64,000 nucleotides of DNA from Larus michahellis (lineage: Eukaryota > Chordata > Aves > Charadriiformes > Laridae): positions 10,974,001 through 11,038,000 of the forward strand of contig NC_133906.1 of the NCBI RefSeq assembly GCF_964199755.1. Direction: 5' to 3'. Made by a program: the position numbers and the translations under genes. The notes below the pieces were generated by a model. That model was not told where the DNA came from. It was given only the letters and a program-made list of their open reading frames with translations, and searched no databases. Shown here in pieces: positions 24,301 through 32,680 of this stretch (within the stretch, counting starts at the first letter, position 1; each line of letters starts with the position of its first letter).

Positions 24301-26105
24301 AACTGTTGTCAGTGAGATGAATTAGGAGTAGGGGGCTAGGGAGAGAGGGTTGTTGATCTGTTGTTTTCCTGTTGGGCTTCTCAGGAACATTGAAACATTT
24401 AGCTAATTCCTGCCAGGACCATATCTCCTTGTATTCTGACTCCAGAGAATAACTTTCGATGTGAAAACTCCTTGAATTTAAGGTATAAAATTCCGGCCAC
24501 AGATGCACTTTAGGAACTGCAGGGGTGTTATTTGGGAAAAACAATTACTTCAGTTCCTACAAAACTGCTAAAGGCGAGGGATTTGGTATCAGTCCCTTAC
24601 AGCTGACAACTTGTTCCTGTACAAACTGTGTGAATTCCAAATAGTTTGTATAAACCTACCATATGCAGTTTGTCTCAAGAAGACAAGTGGGCTGAGCTGC
24701 GCTTGCCCTGTTACCTTCAGGTGGAGCTGGGGCACTGAATGCTTATAAAAAAGCTGGTCTAAACCAGAGAAATGAATGCCAGTGCCAGGCAGTGTAATCC
24801 AAAAAAAGCTGAGGAGAGGACAGTAAGATCAAATCAAAGTGTAAATCTTATTAAAACCTCTTTCCTACACCCCTTAGCATGCCCCCAAACACTGAGAGGA
24901 TCTCTGATTTCAGATTCCCAGGGGAAGTGCCAGGAGCTTGCACTTTCCTCTGGAATACTGTTTTCTAAGCACAGGCTTTTCATATTGCTCTGTAGCTTAG
25001 GGAGAGAAATGTGGCAAGTTTGATGCATTCAGTTTTTCTAAGCCTTTGAGAGGATTGGACTCAGGAGAGAACATCATCGTGCTGTGGTGTGTGCCAACAG
25101 CGTTGGGTGCCTTTGGAAGTCCCGGGGAGACCTTTTACCGCCGCCTGACCCTGTTCGCTGTGCTGGCTGCAGAGGCTGTTCTCTTGCTGTGGCTGTTCTT
25201 GCAGACGGGGGTGAGGCAGACCTGGAAGAACAGGACTAGTAGCAATGGGGTGTCTGTCCATCTGAAGACAGTGAGCCCTCCTTGGCCAAAATTAGTGTGC
25301 TGGGGGTTAACTCCTACTGTGTATCTCTCTTGCACTTCCCCTTAACCCAGCTAATGAAAGGTCTTTAACTATGCCTTGCTCTGCGGCTGCTGGTGCCTGT
25401 GCCAGAGCTGGGCTGCCGCACTGTGCTCGGCCTCAGCCAGCTGCGGTTGTGTCCTCTGCCTAAATCGCTTCCTGAACTGGCTCCAAGGCTCCGGCTGCTG
25501 TTCCAAGCCCCTTCTTATCCTGCCATGCATCTGCTCGTGATGCAATTCCCACAGGAATGGGGAAGCATAGGGAGGAGGGGGAGCGTGTGAGCAGCAGTGT
25601 GGGCAGAGACCATAGTACATCCATCCCCATTGAGAATGAACGCAGTCCTGGAAATTGGACCCAAAGCTGGTGCCCAGAACAGCCTCTGCAGAGCAACAGG
25701 AGGCTAAAATCTGACTGGACAGTTGGATTCTCTGATAGCTGCAGCTCTGAAATATTACAAGAGGAAAATAAACAGATTTGAAGAAATTAAGAGATCTGAG
25801 GAAGGGAAAGGATATTTAGAGTATGTGGAGAGGGGGGCTGTGTTGATGTGTGGAGGTACTATTTCCTGTGGCTTTTCCTGGAGTCTCAGTGTACTCCATC
25901 TTGGTAGACCACTTACTAAATCAGGGCCAGCTTCTGAAAGTAGTGGTTTGAGCTTTAGCTAATCTTAATGCTTTCCTTCATGTTAACTCAGGACTTGTCC
26001 TGTCTCCTGAGGGCTCCCTGTGAGCTCTGATCCTGGCCAAGCTCTGCAATGGCAGGATCCAACTGCCAGTGACACCAGTGTCATGGAGTGGAGTGGAAAA
26101 TTTGT

Positions 26106-26187
26106 ACTTATTTTACAGATCAGGCAAACTGAGGCACCAAACTGCAACTCCTCCACAGCATCCAACAGTGCCAGAGTTTAAACCCAT
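26106..26187 (-). repeat. MIR-type SINE remnant
   Basis: The plus strand carries ttattttacagat, caggcaaactgaggcacc, then cagtgccagagtttaaaccca. These are the reverse complement of the MIR core and tRNA-like end in the right order (tgcctcagtttcc, gggttcgaatcc, ctctgccact). It is diverged and old. Such remnants are retained at low number in birds. Confidence 0.6.
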
Positions 26188-26694
26188 CTTTCTCTTGCCC
26201 CCTCCCATGCTTTTTGTCCGGGACTCTCAGGAAGGCAGACACCCTTGGCCCTCTTAGAGCAGAGTATTTTCTGGCTAACCTGCTGCCACTCTAGCACCTG
26301 CTGAAGTCTGTGTGTCCTTCCAATGCAAAGCCTGTGTGGGAAGAAGGCAAGAGTCATCATGCAGCCTGTGATACTGGGATTAGAGAGGTTTCTAATGAGG
26401 GGGAGAAGTAGCCTTTGCTTCTTCCCGCGGTGCACAACTGTGGGGCTGGCCCCAGCTCCTATGCACTTAGGAGCAGACAGCCCTGAGTCCTTGCTTCAGG
26501 CTGTCAGGCTCTGACCCCCTTTGTTTTAACAGACCCAATGTCCCTCTGTCTCTCTGGGGTAAGTGCCCCCGAGGCAGACTGTCCTGGGGGGGTGGCAGAA
26601 GGCCACCCTTTGCCCAGCCCTGAGCCCCAGACAGGTGTCTACCCTGCATTAGGGGCTTTGTGAGCAGCACCCAGGGCTCCTCTTCCATTTGCAG

Positions 26695-26724
26695 AGATAA
26701 GAGGGAGGTCGGAGCTCCTTATCT
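26695..26724. promoter_or_regulatory. Inverted pair of GATA sites
   Basis: AGATAAG (26695-26701) and CTTATCT (26718-26724) are exact inverted copies with a 16-bp spacer. They lie about 1 kb beyond the apparent NKX2-5 3' end. Strong GATA sites in this arrangement near a GATA-regulated heart gene are suggestive. No function is proven. Confidence 0.4.
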
Positions 26725-27701
26725 GTGCAATCCTACCTCGGGGTGTGTGTGAGGTTGGTCCCCTTGGGAAGGAGGGACAGAGGCTGCAGGCAGCTTCCAT
26801 TCACCGGCAGCCTTTCATCCTATGTCCCAGGGCCACAGCCACCCTGTCTCCATCCCTGTTTACTGATGGGGCCGATATGGCCAAGGCAGGAGAGGTTGCA
26901 GGTTCCCCTAATCGCCTTGTCACCGGGCCGGACAATCTCAGACACTCAGAGGATGTTTTGACTGCGCTGAATTACAATGTTTGTTGTTTCTCACTCCCAA
27001 TAATTGACATTTGATAGCGACTACTGTAAAAGCGGCCGAGAGGCTGGGGCTGAGGCAGAGGAGAGGCAGGGAGCCGGGCGGTGGGGAGCCCCGCTCGCTG
27101 CCCCTGGACAGTTTGGGGGCAGGCGGGGGGTCCCTTGCTCCTCTGCCCTATGGGGAGAGAGTGCGAAGGGGCTGCGGAAACCTGCCGCGAATGCGCTGGG
27201 GGCAGTTCCCCTCCGGCAAAGCCCGATCCCCTTGGTTTATGGCTTGGGGTGTTTGTAACCCCCTCGCATTGCTTTTCTGTATGGGGGAGAAACCAGCCGC
27301 TCACCCCCAGCTCATGGAGACTCGGAGCGACGGGGTCACCGACGGGGGGGAACGGAGCCGGCCCCGACACCAGCCCGCGGAGGGGACAGGACACGGCCGG
27401 TGCATAGCGGTCCTGCCCAGGCTCTGAGCTCAAAAAGCGGCTTTTAAATTATTTTTGAAAGACGTTAAAATAGAAGCATCGTTTGCAGGCGTCAAAACGG
27501 GAAATGCTGAAATTACGGGAGGGCAACACAACGCCGGGGCGGGGCGGGGGGAAGCCCAGCAGGGGAAGGCTACCGGAGTGAAGGAGGCGGCAGCGGGCTG
27601 CCGGTGAGAGCCCCCGAGGCAGGTGGCTCCGTCGCCGGGGGATGCTGGGGGGCCCGGGCCGCACAAGGAAGGCCAGGGACGCGCATGGTTAAGCCACTCA
27701 C

Positions 27702-27707
27702 TTTAAT
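27702..27707 (-). promoter_or_regulatory. Candidate polyadenylation signal ATTAAA of NKX2-5
   Basis: The plus-strand TTTAAT reads ATTAAA on the gene strand, about 0.8 kb after the stop. It is the most common variant of the canonical hexamer. Confidence 0.4.
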
Positions 27708-28273
27708 GACAACTGACTGATCTCCATCAGCTTGTACAGCAAAGGGAAACACGTACCAACGGGCGGCGGGGCGAGGGGCGGACAGTGCATTTCAATACTA
27801 ACTCACGTTTTAGTGCATAACCCTACGGGGACCTGGCAGGTCGGAGTGTCTGTATTCCTCGTCCGGGGTGGGGGGGTCTGTCCTTATCCGTGCGCTGGCG
27901 AGAGCCGCTCCCGGCCCGTATCGGGCGCCGGTGGGGCGCAGCCGGTTCCGGCGTTAGCAGCCTCGCAGGGGGAGACCCTGGGGCTGGCGAGATGCTGAAC
28001 TGGCCGCACAGCGGGGACCGTACGGGAAGTGCAAAAAAATTAAATGTGGATCTCAATAATAATTAGTATAGAGTAAAAATTAAAAAAAAAAAAAAAAACG
28101 TTTCAGGGCTAGCTGTTGTTGGGAACAAGTCAAGCAAAATGACCGGCTGCTTTGTAGGAAGGAAGGAGGGGAACTACCGGGGCGAAGACCCCGGTGGAAG
28201 GGGGAACGAGAGGGGCGGGCGCACGGGTCGGGGGCTGCGGGCAGCGCCGAGCACCCCCTGCGCGCTGCCCGCA

Positions 28274-28297
28274 CGGCCCGGCCCGGCCCGGCCCGGC
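28274..28297. repeat. (CGGCC)n short tandem repeat in NKX2-5 3' UTR
   Basis: Four full CGGCC units plus four bases. It is fully GC and likely structured in RNA. It is also a likely place for assembly or length differences. Confidence 0.85.
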
Positions 28298-28522
28298 GCG
28301 CAGGCATCGCACGAAATACTGAAGAATTCCCCGTTGGAAATGGCCGCCACGCTCGTGAACTCCACCGGGATGCTGCCATTGAACCGTCCTCATCCCCCCC
28401 GCAGCCTGGAAATGTCCCGAGACCGGCTCGCAGGCGCGGCCGAAGCCCCTCCATTCCCGGCCCCGGGGTCTCGCCGGTGGCCGTGGTCCACGGAGGGGAG
28501 CGGGCTGGGTGCGGGGGCGGCT

Positions 28523-29130
28523 CTACCAGGCTCGGATCCCGTGCAACGTGGAGATCCCCGCGTTCCCCTGCGGGATGGGCGTCTGCACCGAATTCAAGTC
28601 CCCTACGCTGAAGTTCATGAAGTTATTACCGGCCGCCGAGGGCTGCATGGTCTGCATGGAGGGGTAGTTGCAGTTGTAGTTGGCGTTGCAGGCAGGGCTG
28701 TTGTAATTAGTGTAGGCGGGGTAGGCGTTGTAGCTATAGGGGTTAATGCTGACATTGTACGGTGAACTGTAGGGAGAAGACTCCCCCAGGCAAGGCTTCC
28801 CATCGCGCACCAGCACCGGCACCGCTATCCGCCGGGGGGGAGGGATGCCCACCATTTCGAGGGTCTGATCCTGTCTCTGCCTTTTGCATTTATACCTTCG
28901 ATTCTGGAACCAAATTTTCACCTGGGTGGAGGTGAGCTTTAGGACGTTCGCTAGATGGTCTCTCTCGGGAGCCGAGAGGTATTTCTGTTGCTTGAACCTT
29001 CTCTCCAGTTCGTAGACTTGGGCTTGAGAAAAGAGGACGCGAGGTTTCCTCCTTTTCCTCTGTCTGGGGCGCTCGGGATCTTCCAGGTCTCTCTTCTCCT
29101 GCTCCAGGCTCTTGTGCAGGGAACACAGTT
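28523..29130 (-). CDS. NKX2-5: NKX2-5 exon 2 coding part (homeodomain to C-terminus)
   Basis: The acceptor on the gene strand is tttattttgctgcag, ending at plus 29131. The first two bases finish a GAA codon, then [20 protein letters not shown] leads into the homeodomain. The frame stays open upstream into the intron, but the ADKK-ELC junction, conserved with mammals, fixes the true boundary. The stop is TAG at 28523-28525. Confidence 0.96.
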
Positions 29131-30219
29131 CTGCAGCAAAATAAATGGGCAAAGGAAAAAGAAGGAAAAAAAGGGGGGGGGGGGGGGAAGCTATGTTCAA
29201 TAAACTGCGTGCACCGTGAGCGAGCCCCGCGCCCCCGGCTCTTTCCCGACCTCGCTGTGCCTCGGCCCCGCAGGCCGCCGTGGCGACCCGCTCCTGCGGC
29301 AGCGGGACCGGCCCTGCCCGCTCTTTAAGTACCTCTTTAGCAATTTTCCGTCGGTCTTTTTTTTTTTTTTTTCCTTGTTTGAAAACAAAGATGCTCTGTG
29401 CACTGATTTGAGTCGCGACCGCCTGTGCCACAGCCTGGATTTGTCGCATATAGTCTTTGTACCGAATCCCACTCCGACCTCATGGGTGTAAGCTCCGCCG
29501 AGCGAATTAGAAATCAGATTTGTCGCCTAATTTCTGGAGAGGCTCAAGGCCTCACATATCATCCTGCAGCTTTGCCCGTCCCGTCGGGCAGCCGGCGCGG
29601 CTGCGGCCCCAGCCCCGCTCGGGGGAGCCGCGGGGGTCTCCCGAGCCGGGCTCGGTGGGATGCTCCCCGCCGTGGGTCTGTCCCCAGCGGGGACATGGGA
29701 CAGCGGGCCATGGGAGGGGATGAAGATGCTCTTCCTTGCCCCGGGCCCCGAGGCCGGGCCCGCCGCCCCACACCGTCCCCTCTTCCTCCGCCGCCCCGGG
29801 GAAGCCCAAGCCGCCCTCGGCCGACCCCCCAGCCCCGGGCTGGGGGTCGCCTTCCCCCGCCCTCCTTTTTTCTCTGCTTCACCGGTGAGCCCCGGGCAGC
29901 CCTGCCATTACTCGCTGGCTTTACCTTTCTTGTCTGCCTTGGCGTCCTTGGCCGAGTCCATTTCCACGTAGCTTTTAACGTAGTAGGAGCTGGGGAAGGC
30001 GGCAGGGGTTTTGGCCGGGTGGGCCTCGGGCAGCTCCTCCCGCAGGTCGGGCAGGGCCGGGGGCTCGGCGCTGTACGCCTCCTGCTTGAAGGTGGCCAGC
30101 ATGCAGGAGGGGGAGGACAGCGAGGAGAGCTCCATGGAGGCCAGGCCACTCTGATGCTGTTCCAAGTTCAAAATATCCTTGACCGAGAAGGGTGTCGTTG
30201 TCACAGGGCTAGGAAACAT
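28523..30219 (-). CDS. NKX2-5: NKX2-5 homeobox transcription factor (complete, two exons)
   Basis: Exon 1 (30219-29925) and exon 2 (29130-28523) join across a GT-AG intron to give 300 codons and a TAG stop. Domains in order: the TN (tinman) motif [12 protein letters not shown] at residues 10-21; a basic stretch; the NK2 homeodomain at 125-184 with [13 protein letters not shown] and the NK2-specific Tyr at homeodomain position 54 (residue 178); the NK2-specific domain [20 protein letters not shown] around 194-212; a tyrosine-rich region at 219-255; and the C-terminal GIRAW. Known role: a nuclear factor that specifies and maintains cardiomyocytes with GATA4, TBX5 and SRF, binding TNAAGTG sites. 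The length is a little above the roughly 294 aa I recall for chicken. The start has G at -3 and is followed directly by the conserved MFPSPV N-terminus. I see no disruption. Confidence 0.98.
29131..29924 (-). other. NKX2-5 single intron (794 bp)
   Basis: A GC-rich intron between the TN-motif exon and the homeobox exon, at the position conserved in vertebrate NKX2-5. It contains a C15/T7 pyrimidine tract (gene strand) 43-65 bases before the acceptor and a long T run at 29359-29372 on the plus strand. Confidence 0.93.
29173..29187. repeat. G15 homopolymer near the NKX2-5 splice acceptor
   Basis: Fifteen consecutive G on the plus strand (C15 on the gene strand). It joins A-rich sequence so that the gene strand has a long polypyrimidine tract upstream of the branch region. 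It is prone to length error in sequencing. Confidence 0.9.
29925..30219 (-). CDS. NKX2-5: NKX2-5 exon 1 coding part (TN motif)
   Basis: ATG at 30219-30217 opens [20 protein letters not shown] and the exon ends in DAKADKK plus one base. The donor on the gene strand is AAG|GTAAAG. Reading past it gives KASE and a stop, which confirms that splicing is needed. The middle of the exon is serine-, glutamate- and proline-rich, typical of the activation region. Confidence 0.96.
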
Positions 30220-30560
30220 TGCGGAGGAGAGCGGGGCAGTGGCCGGAGCCCAGGGTCATGGAAAAGCAGGTGGGGAGCAGCCAACCTGGAGCAGTAGTGG
30301 AGCGTGGGCTCACAGAGGGGGCACATAGCATTCCTGCAAGTAGCCTTGACTTGTGCACTGGAGGCAGGTAGGACCAGACCATAAGGGAAAGGAAGGAGGG
30401 ACTAGGCAGTTTTTGGGTGACTTTAGCTTTCTATTGGCCAACATTGCAGTGATGGTATGAGAGATGCAAAGTTCCATGTCACCTAATATAGTAATACATC
30501 TCAAAAACATCCCCACTCATTTAAAGGGGCGGCACTGTATTTATCCAGCTTTTCCCCGCT
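30220..30560 (-). promoter_or_regulatory. NKX2-5 5' UTR and candidate proximal promoter
   Basis: On the gene strand this stretch has a CCAAT box (plus 30433-30437), a T-box half site AGGTGA (30479-30484), a GC box CCGCCCC (30526-30532), a near-CArG CCTTTAAATG (30518-30527) and a TATA-like GATAAATA (30538-30545). The arrangement suggests that transcription starts within a few hundred bases of the ATG, either about 30 bases downstream of the TATA-like element or downstream of the CCAAT box. The exact start cannot be read. Confidence 0.5.
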
Positions 30561-32559
30561 GAGTTTGTTGATCCATTAAAAAAAAAAATCCAGAATGGCC
30601 TAATGTGTACAAAGCCACTATCTGATGCTATCTATCATACAGTCAGATTAAATAAACAGGCCGGGAGGAAACCATCAACCAAATATGTGCTGATTTTTTT
30701 TTTTTTTAAGCAAGGGAACGGAGGTTTCATTTTTAGTATTCTGCAATATCCGATCTCGGGAACTAGAAAACAGGAGTTCACTGTTGTGTGAAGCGCACTC
30801 AAGGGGAAACCTGCGCTTAAGATTTATTCAGATATTCTGAAGCAGCACAGTGCCTGCAAAATACCGCTGATAGGAGAGAGACCCTAAACAGCCCTTGCCT
30901 GGCTTTGGAGGGGGAAATGCCGCTTGGGTTTACCCCCCGCCTATTTGTAAAGCTTTCAAACGAAACAAAAAAATAGCACTGTCCGGAAGAAACGCGGGTT
31001 GAAGGCATTGCAAAATATATAGGGGTCCTGGGGTCAAAGCACCCGGCCGCTGGCCTGCGGCTGGGGGCGAGCCCCGGTGCCGGCCGGGTCCCCGCAGCCC
31101 GGGCGGGCGCGGGGCTGCCCGCAGGCCCCTGGATTCCCGAGGGGCAGAAGTGGAAGCTCATTAATTTAACGCGCTTGGAGTAATTAAAATAAACTTTAGC
31201 GGCAAAGTCTCAGGTTGAGGAGGGGCGTTACGGCGCTTTCTGGCTTCGGGGGCCGAGGGAAAAAAAAAAATAAAAAAATCTCCTCTAGGGACTTATTCGG
31301 TGCGGCCCGCCCGGCTCCGGCGGACACGGGGATGGGCTCGTCCCCTCCGAGCCCCGGCGCGGCCGAGGGCGCTGGGAGATAAGGCAGGGTCCGGGGAGCC
31401 GAACGGAGAAGCCCTGCGGGGATACGGTGAGTTGGGAGGGTCCCTCGGCCGGGCCCTGCCCGGGGGGTCGTAGGGCGAGTTTTGCAAATCCTTCTCCCGC
31501 AGCCGGAGGAAACCCTCCGGAGCCGGTGGAAACGCGGGCACCTGCCCGCAGCTCCTCTGTCCGGGCTGCTCCTCCTGCTGTCCCTCCTCCCGCTCCCCCC
31601 CGAGATTTTGTGTCTCGGCACCCTCGGGCTCCCTTCTGGGGAATTGAGTTGAGGATGTTTTTAAGGGCGATGCTGTGACTTTGGTCCCGCTCTCTGGGGC
31701 CCGCCGGCCGCTGCGGCAGCAGTAGCCCGGGCGCTCGCAGCCCCTTGCCTTAGCCGTCTGCGGGTGTCCCGGGAGCGGTTTGTCCACGAACCAGATCCGG
31801 ATCTTGCGATGACAGTCGGAGCGATTAAGTGTGTACGGGGAGGCCTGAAATATTGCTATTTAATGAGGGGAGGGGGGCGGCTAAGCGGCCACCTCGCTTT
31901 TCGCGGCTGCGCTTCCTGCGGACTTCCCTGGGGAACAGGACTTTCCTCAGTGGCAGGAGAAGGGGTGAAGTGGACGGGGAAGGTGGAGGCAGCCTCGGCA
32001 GCTCGGCTCAGGAGAGAGGCTTACGGCGGGACTTTGACGGGTGTCTGCGGCACCCCTTGCCCTCTGCACCGCCCGGTGGTCTTTCTAACCTCGTTGCCTC
32101 CTTTTTATTACAAGCTAATGGAGATAGGTTAGATAAATACTAAAATAAAGAAGTGTTCCCGATTCTCCCTCCAAATACAGACCCGCGGCCGCAGATTCGC
32201 CTGTCATGGGGGCACCCACCTCCCTCGGTACGGGAGAAACGGGGTCCAGCGCTCCCTTCCTCCATCCCGGCCCCAGAACGCCCTTCCCAGGTCGCGCCCG
32301 GAGCTCGGAAGGCAGTGCCTGCCACGGAGGTCCCCCTCTGCCCGGTGAACCTGGAGGGGAAAGCGGCCCCGACTCGGTGGGGGTCCGATCCCGGAGCGCA
32401 TCCCCGGCGGGGCGGCCCCGCCGGCGGGCTCTGCGGCCACCGGGAGGAGAGAGCTGCCGGCCGACAAACTGCTGTGAATTGAGGATAGGATTGACGGGCT
32501 TCCTCCAGACCCCCTGTCACACGGCGGCTCCCGATCGATGTGGGCCCTGCTGCAGAGGG

Positions 32560-32680
32560 TGGAAGTGATTAATTGAACGATAAGCCGGAGCTATCATTTG
32601 GAATGTCATTAATGCGTCGGGGAGACATTCATTGGAGACAGACAGCGTTATCTCCGCTTTATCTTCAACAATGCATCACT
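32560..32680. promoter_or_regulatory. Candidate cardiac enhancer: GATA/SMAD/TEAD/TAAT cluster
   Basis: Within 120 bases there are four GATA sites (GATAAG 32579-32584, CTATCA 32591-32596, TTATCT 32648-32653 and 32659-32664), a TEAD/M-CAT site GGAATG (32600-32605), tandem CAGAC/GACAG SMAD-type repeats (about 32636-32645) and several TAAT homeobox cores. It stands out as an AT-richer patch in a GC-rich domain, about 2.4 kb upstream of the NKX2-5 start codon. GATA- and BMP/SMAD-dependent enhancers upstream of this gene are established in mouse and chick. Assigning this patch to one of them is inference. Confidence 0.5.

Larger units (their letters stand above)
4606..27684. other. Intergenic interval between BNIP1 and NKX2-5
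   Basis: About 23 kb in which I see no exon chain with protein similarity. Open frames here are short, up to about 176 codons, with no recognisable domain, and I treat them as chance. Composition is mostly AT-moderate, becoming very GC- and CpG-rich from about 27.0 kb. The interval holds CR1 fragments (near 9.8, 17.5 and possibly 19.9 kb), a MIR fragment at 26.1 kb, a 35-bp tandem duplication at 11.95 kb, poly-T runs, and motif groups at 15.07, 16.70 and 26.70 kb listed separately. It may contain long-range NKX2-5 elements. Confidence 0.7.
27685..28522 (-). other. NKX2-5: NKX2-5 3' UTR (approximate end)
   Basis: This is non-coding sequence downstream of the TAG stop on the minus strand. The end is inferred from an ATTAAA signal at 27702-27707. 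The UTR is GC-rich with a (CGGCC)n run and, on the gene strand, a poly-T tract next to an AT-rich patch at 28030-28098. No AATAAA was seen on the gene strand here, so the end is uncertain. Confidence 0.45.

Noticed and set aside
28139-28765. 208-codon plus-strand open frame across the NKX2-5 3' UTR and C-terminal exon
   Set aside because: It is antisense to confirmed NKX2-5 coding sequence in GC-rich DNA, its peptide is low-complexity (Arg/Gly/Pro, then Val/Gly), and no domain or splice context supports it.
28523-29449. 308-codon minus-strand frame read as a single-exon NKX2-5
   Set aside because: Its first part is intron. The conserved ADKK-ELC junction and the GT-AG sites show that the real protein starts in exon 1.
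29425-30297. 290-codon plus-strand open frame across NKX2-5 exon 1 and intron
   Set aside because: It is antisense to exon 1 and very rich in Arg, Gly and Pro, as expected where stop codons are rare in GC-rich DNA. No similarity was recognised.
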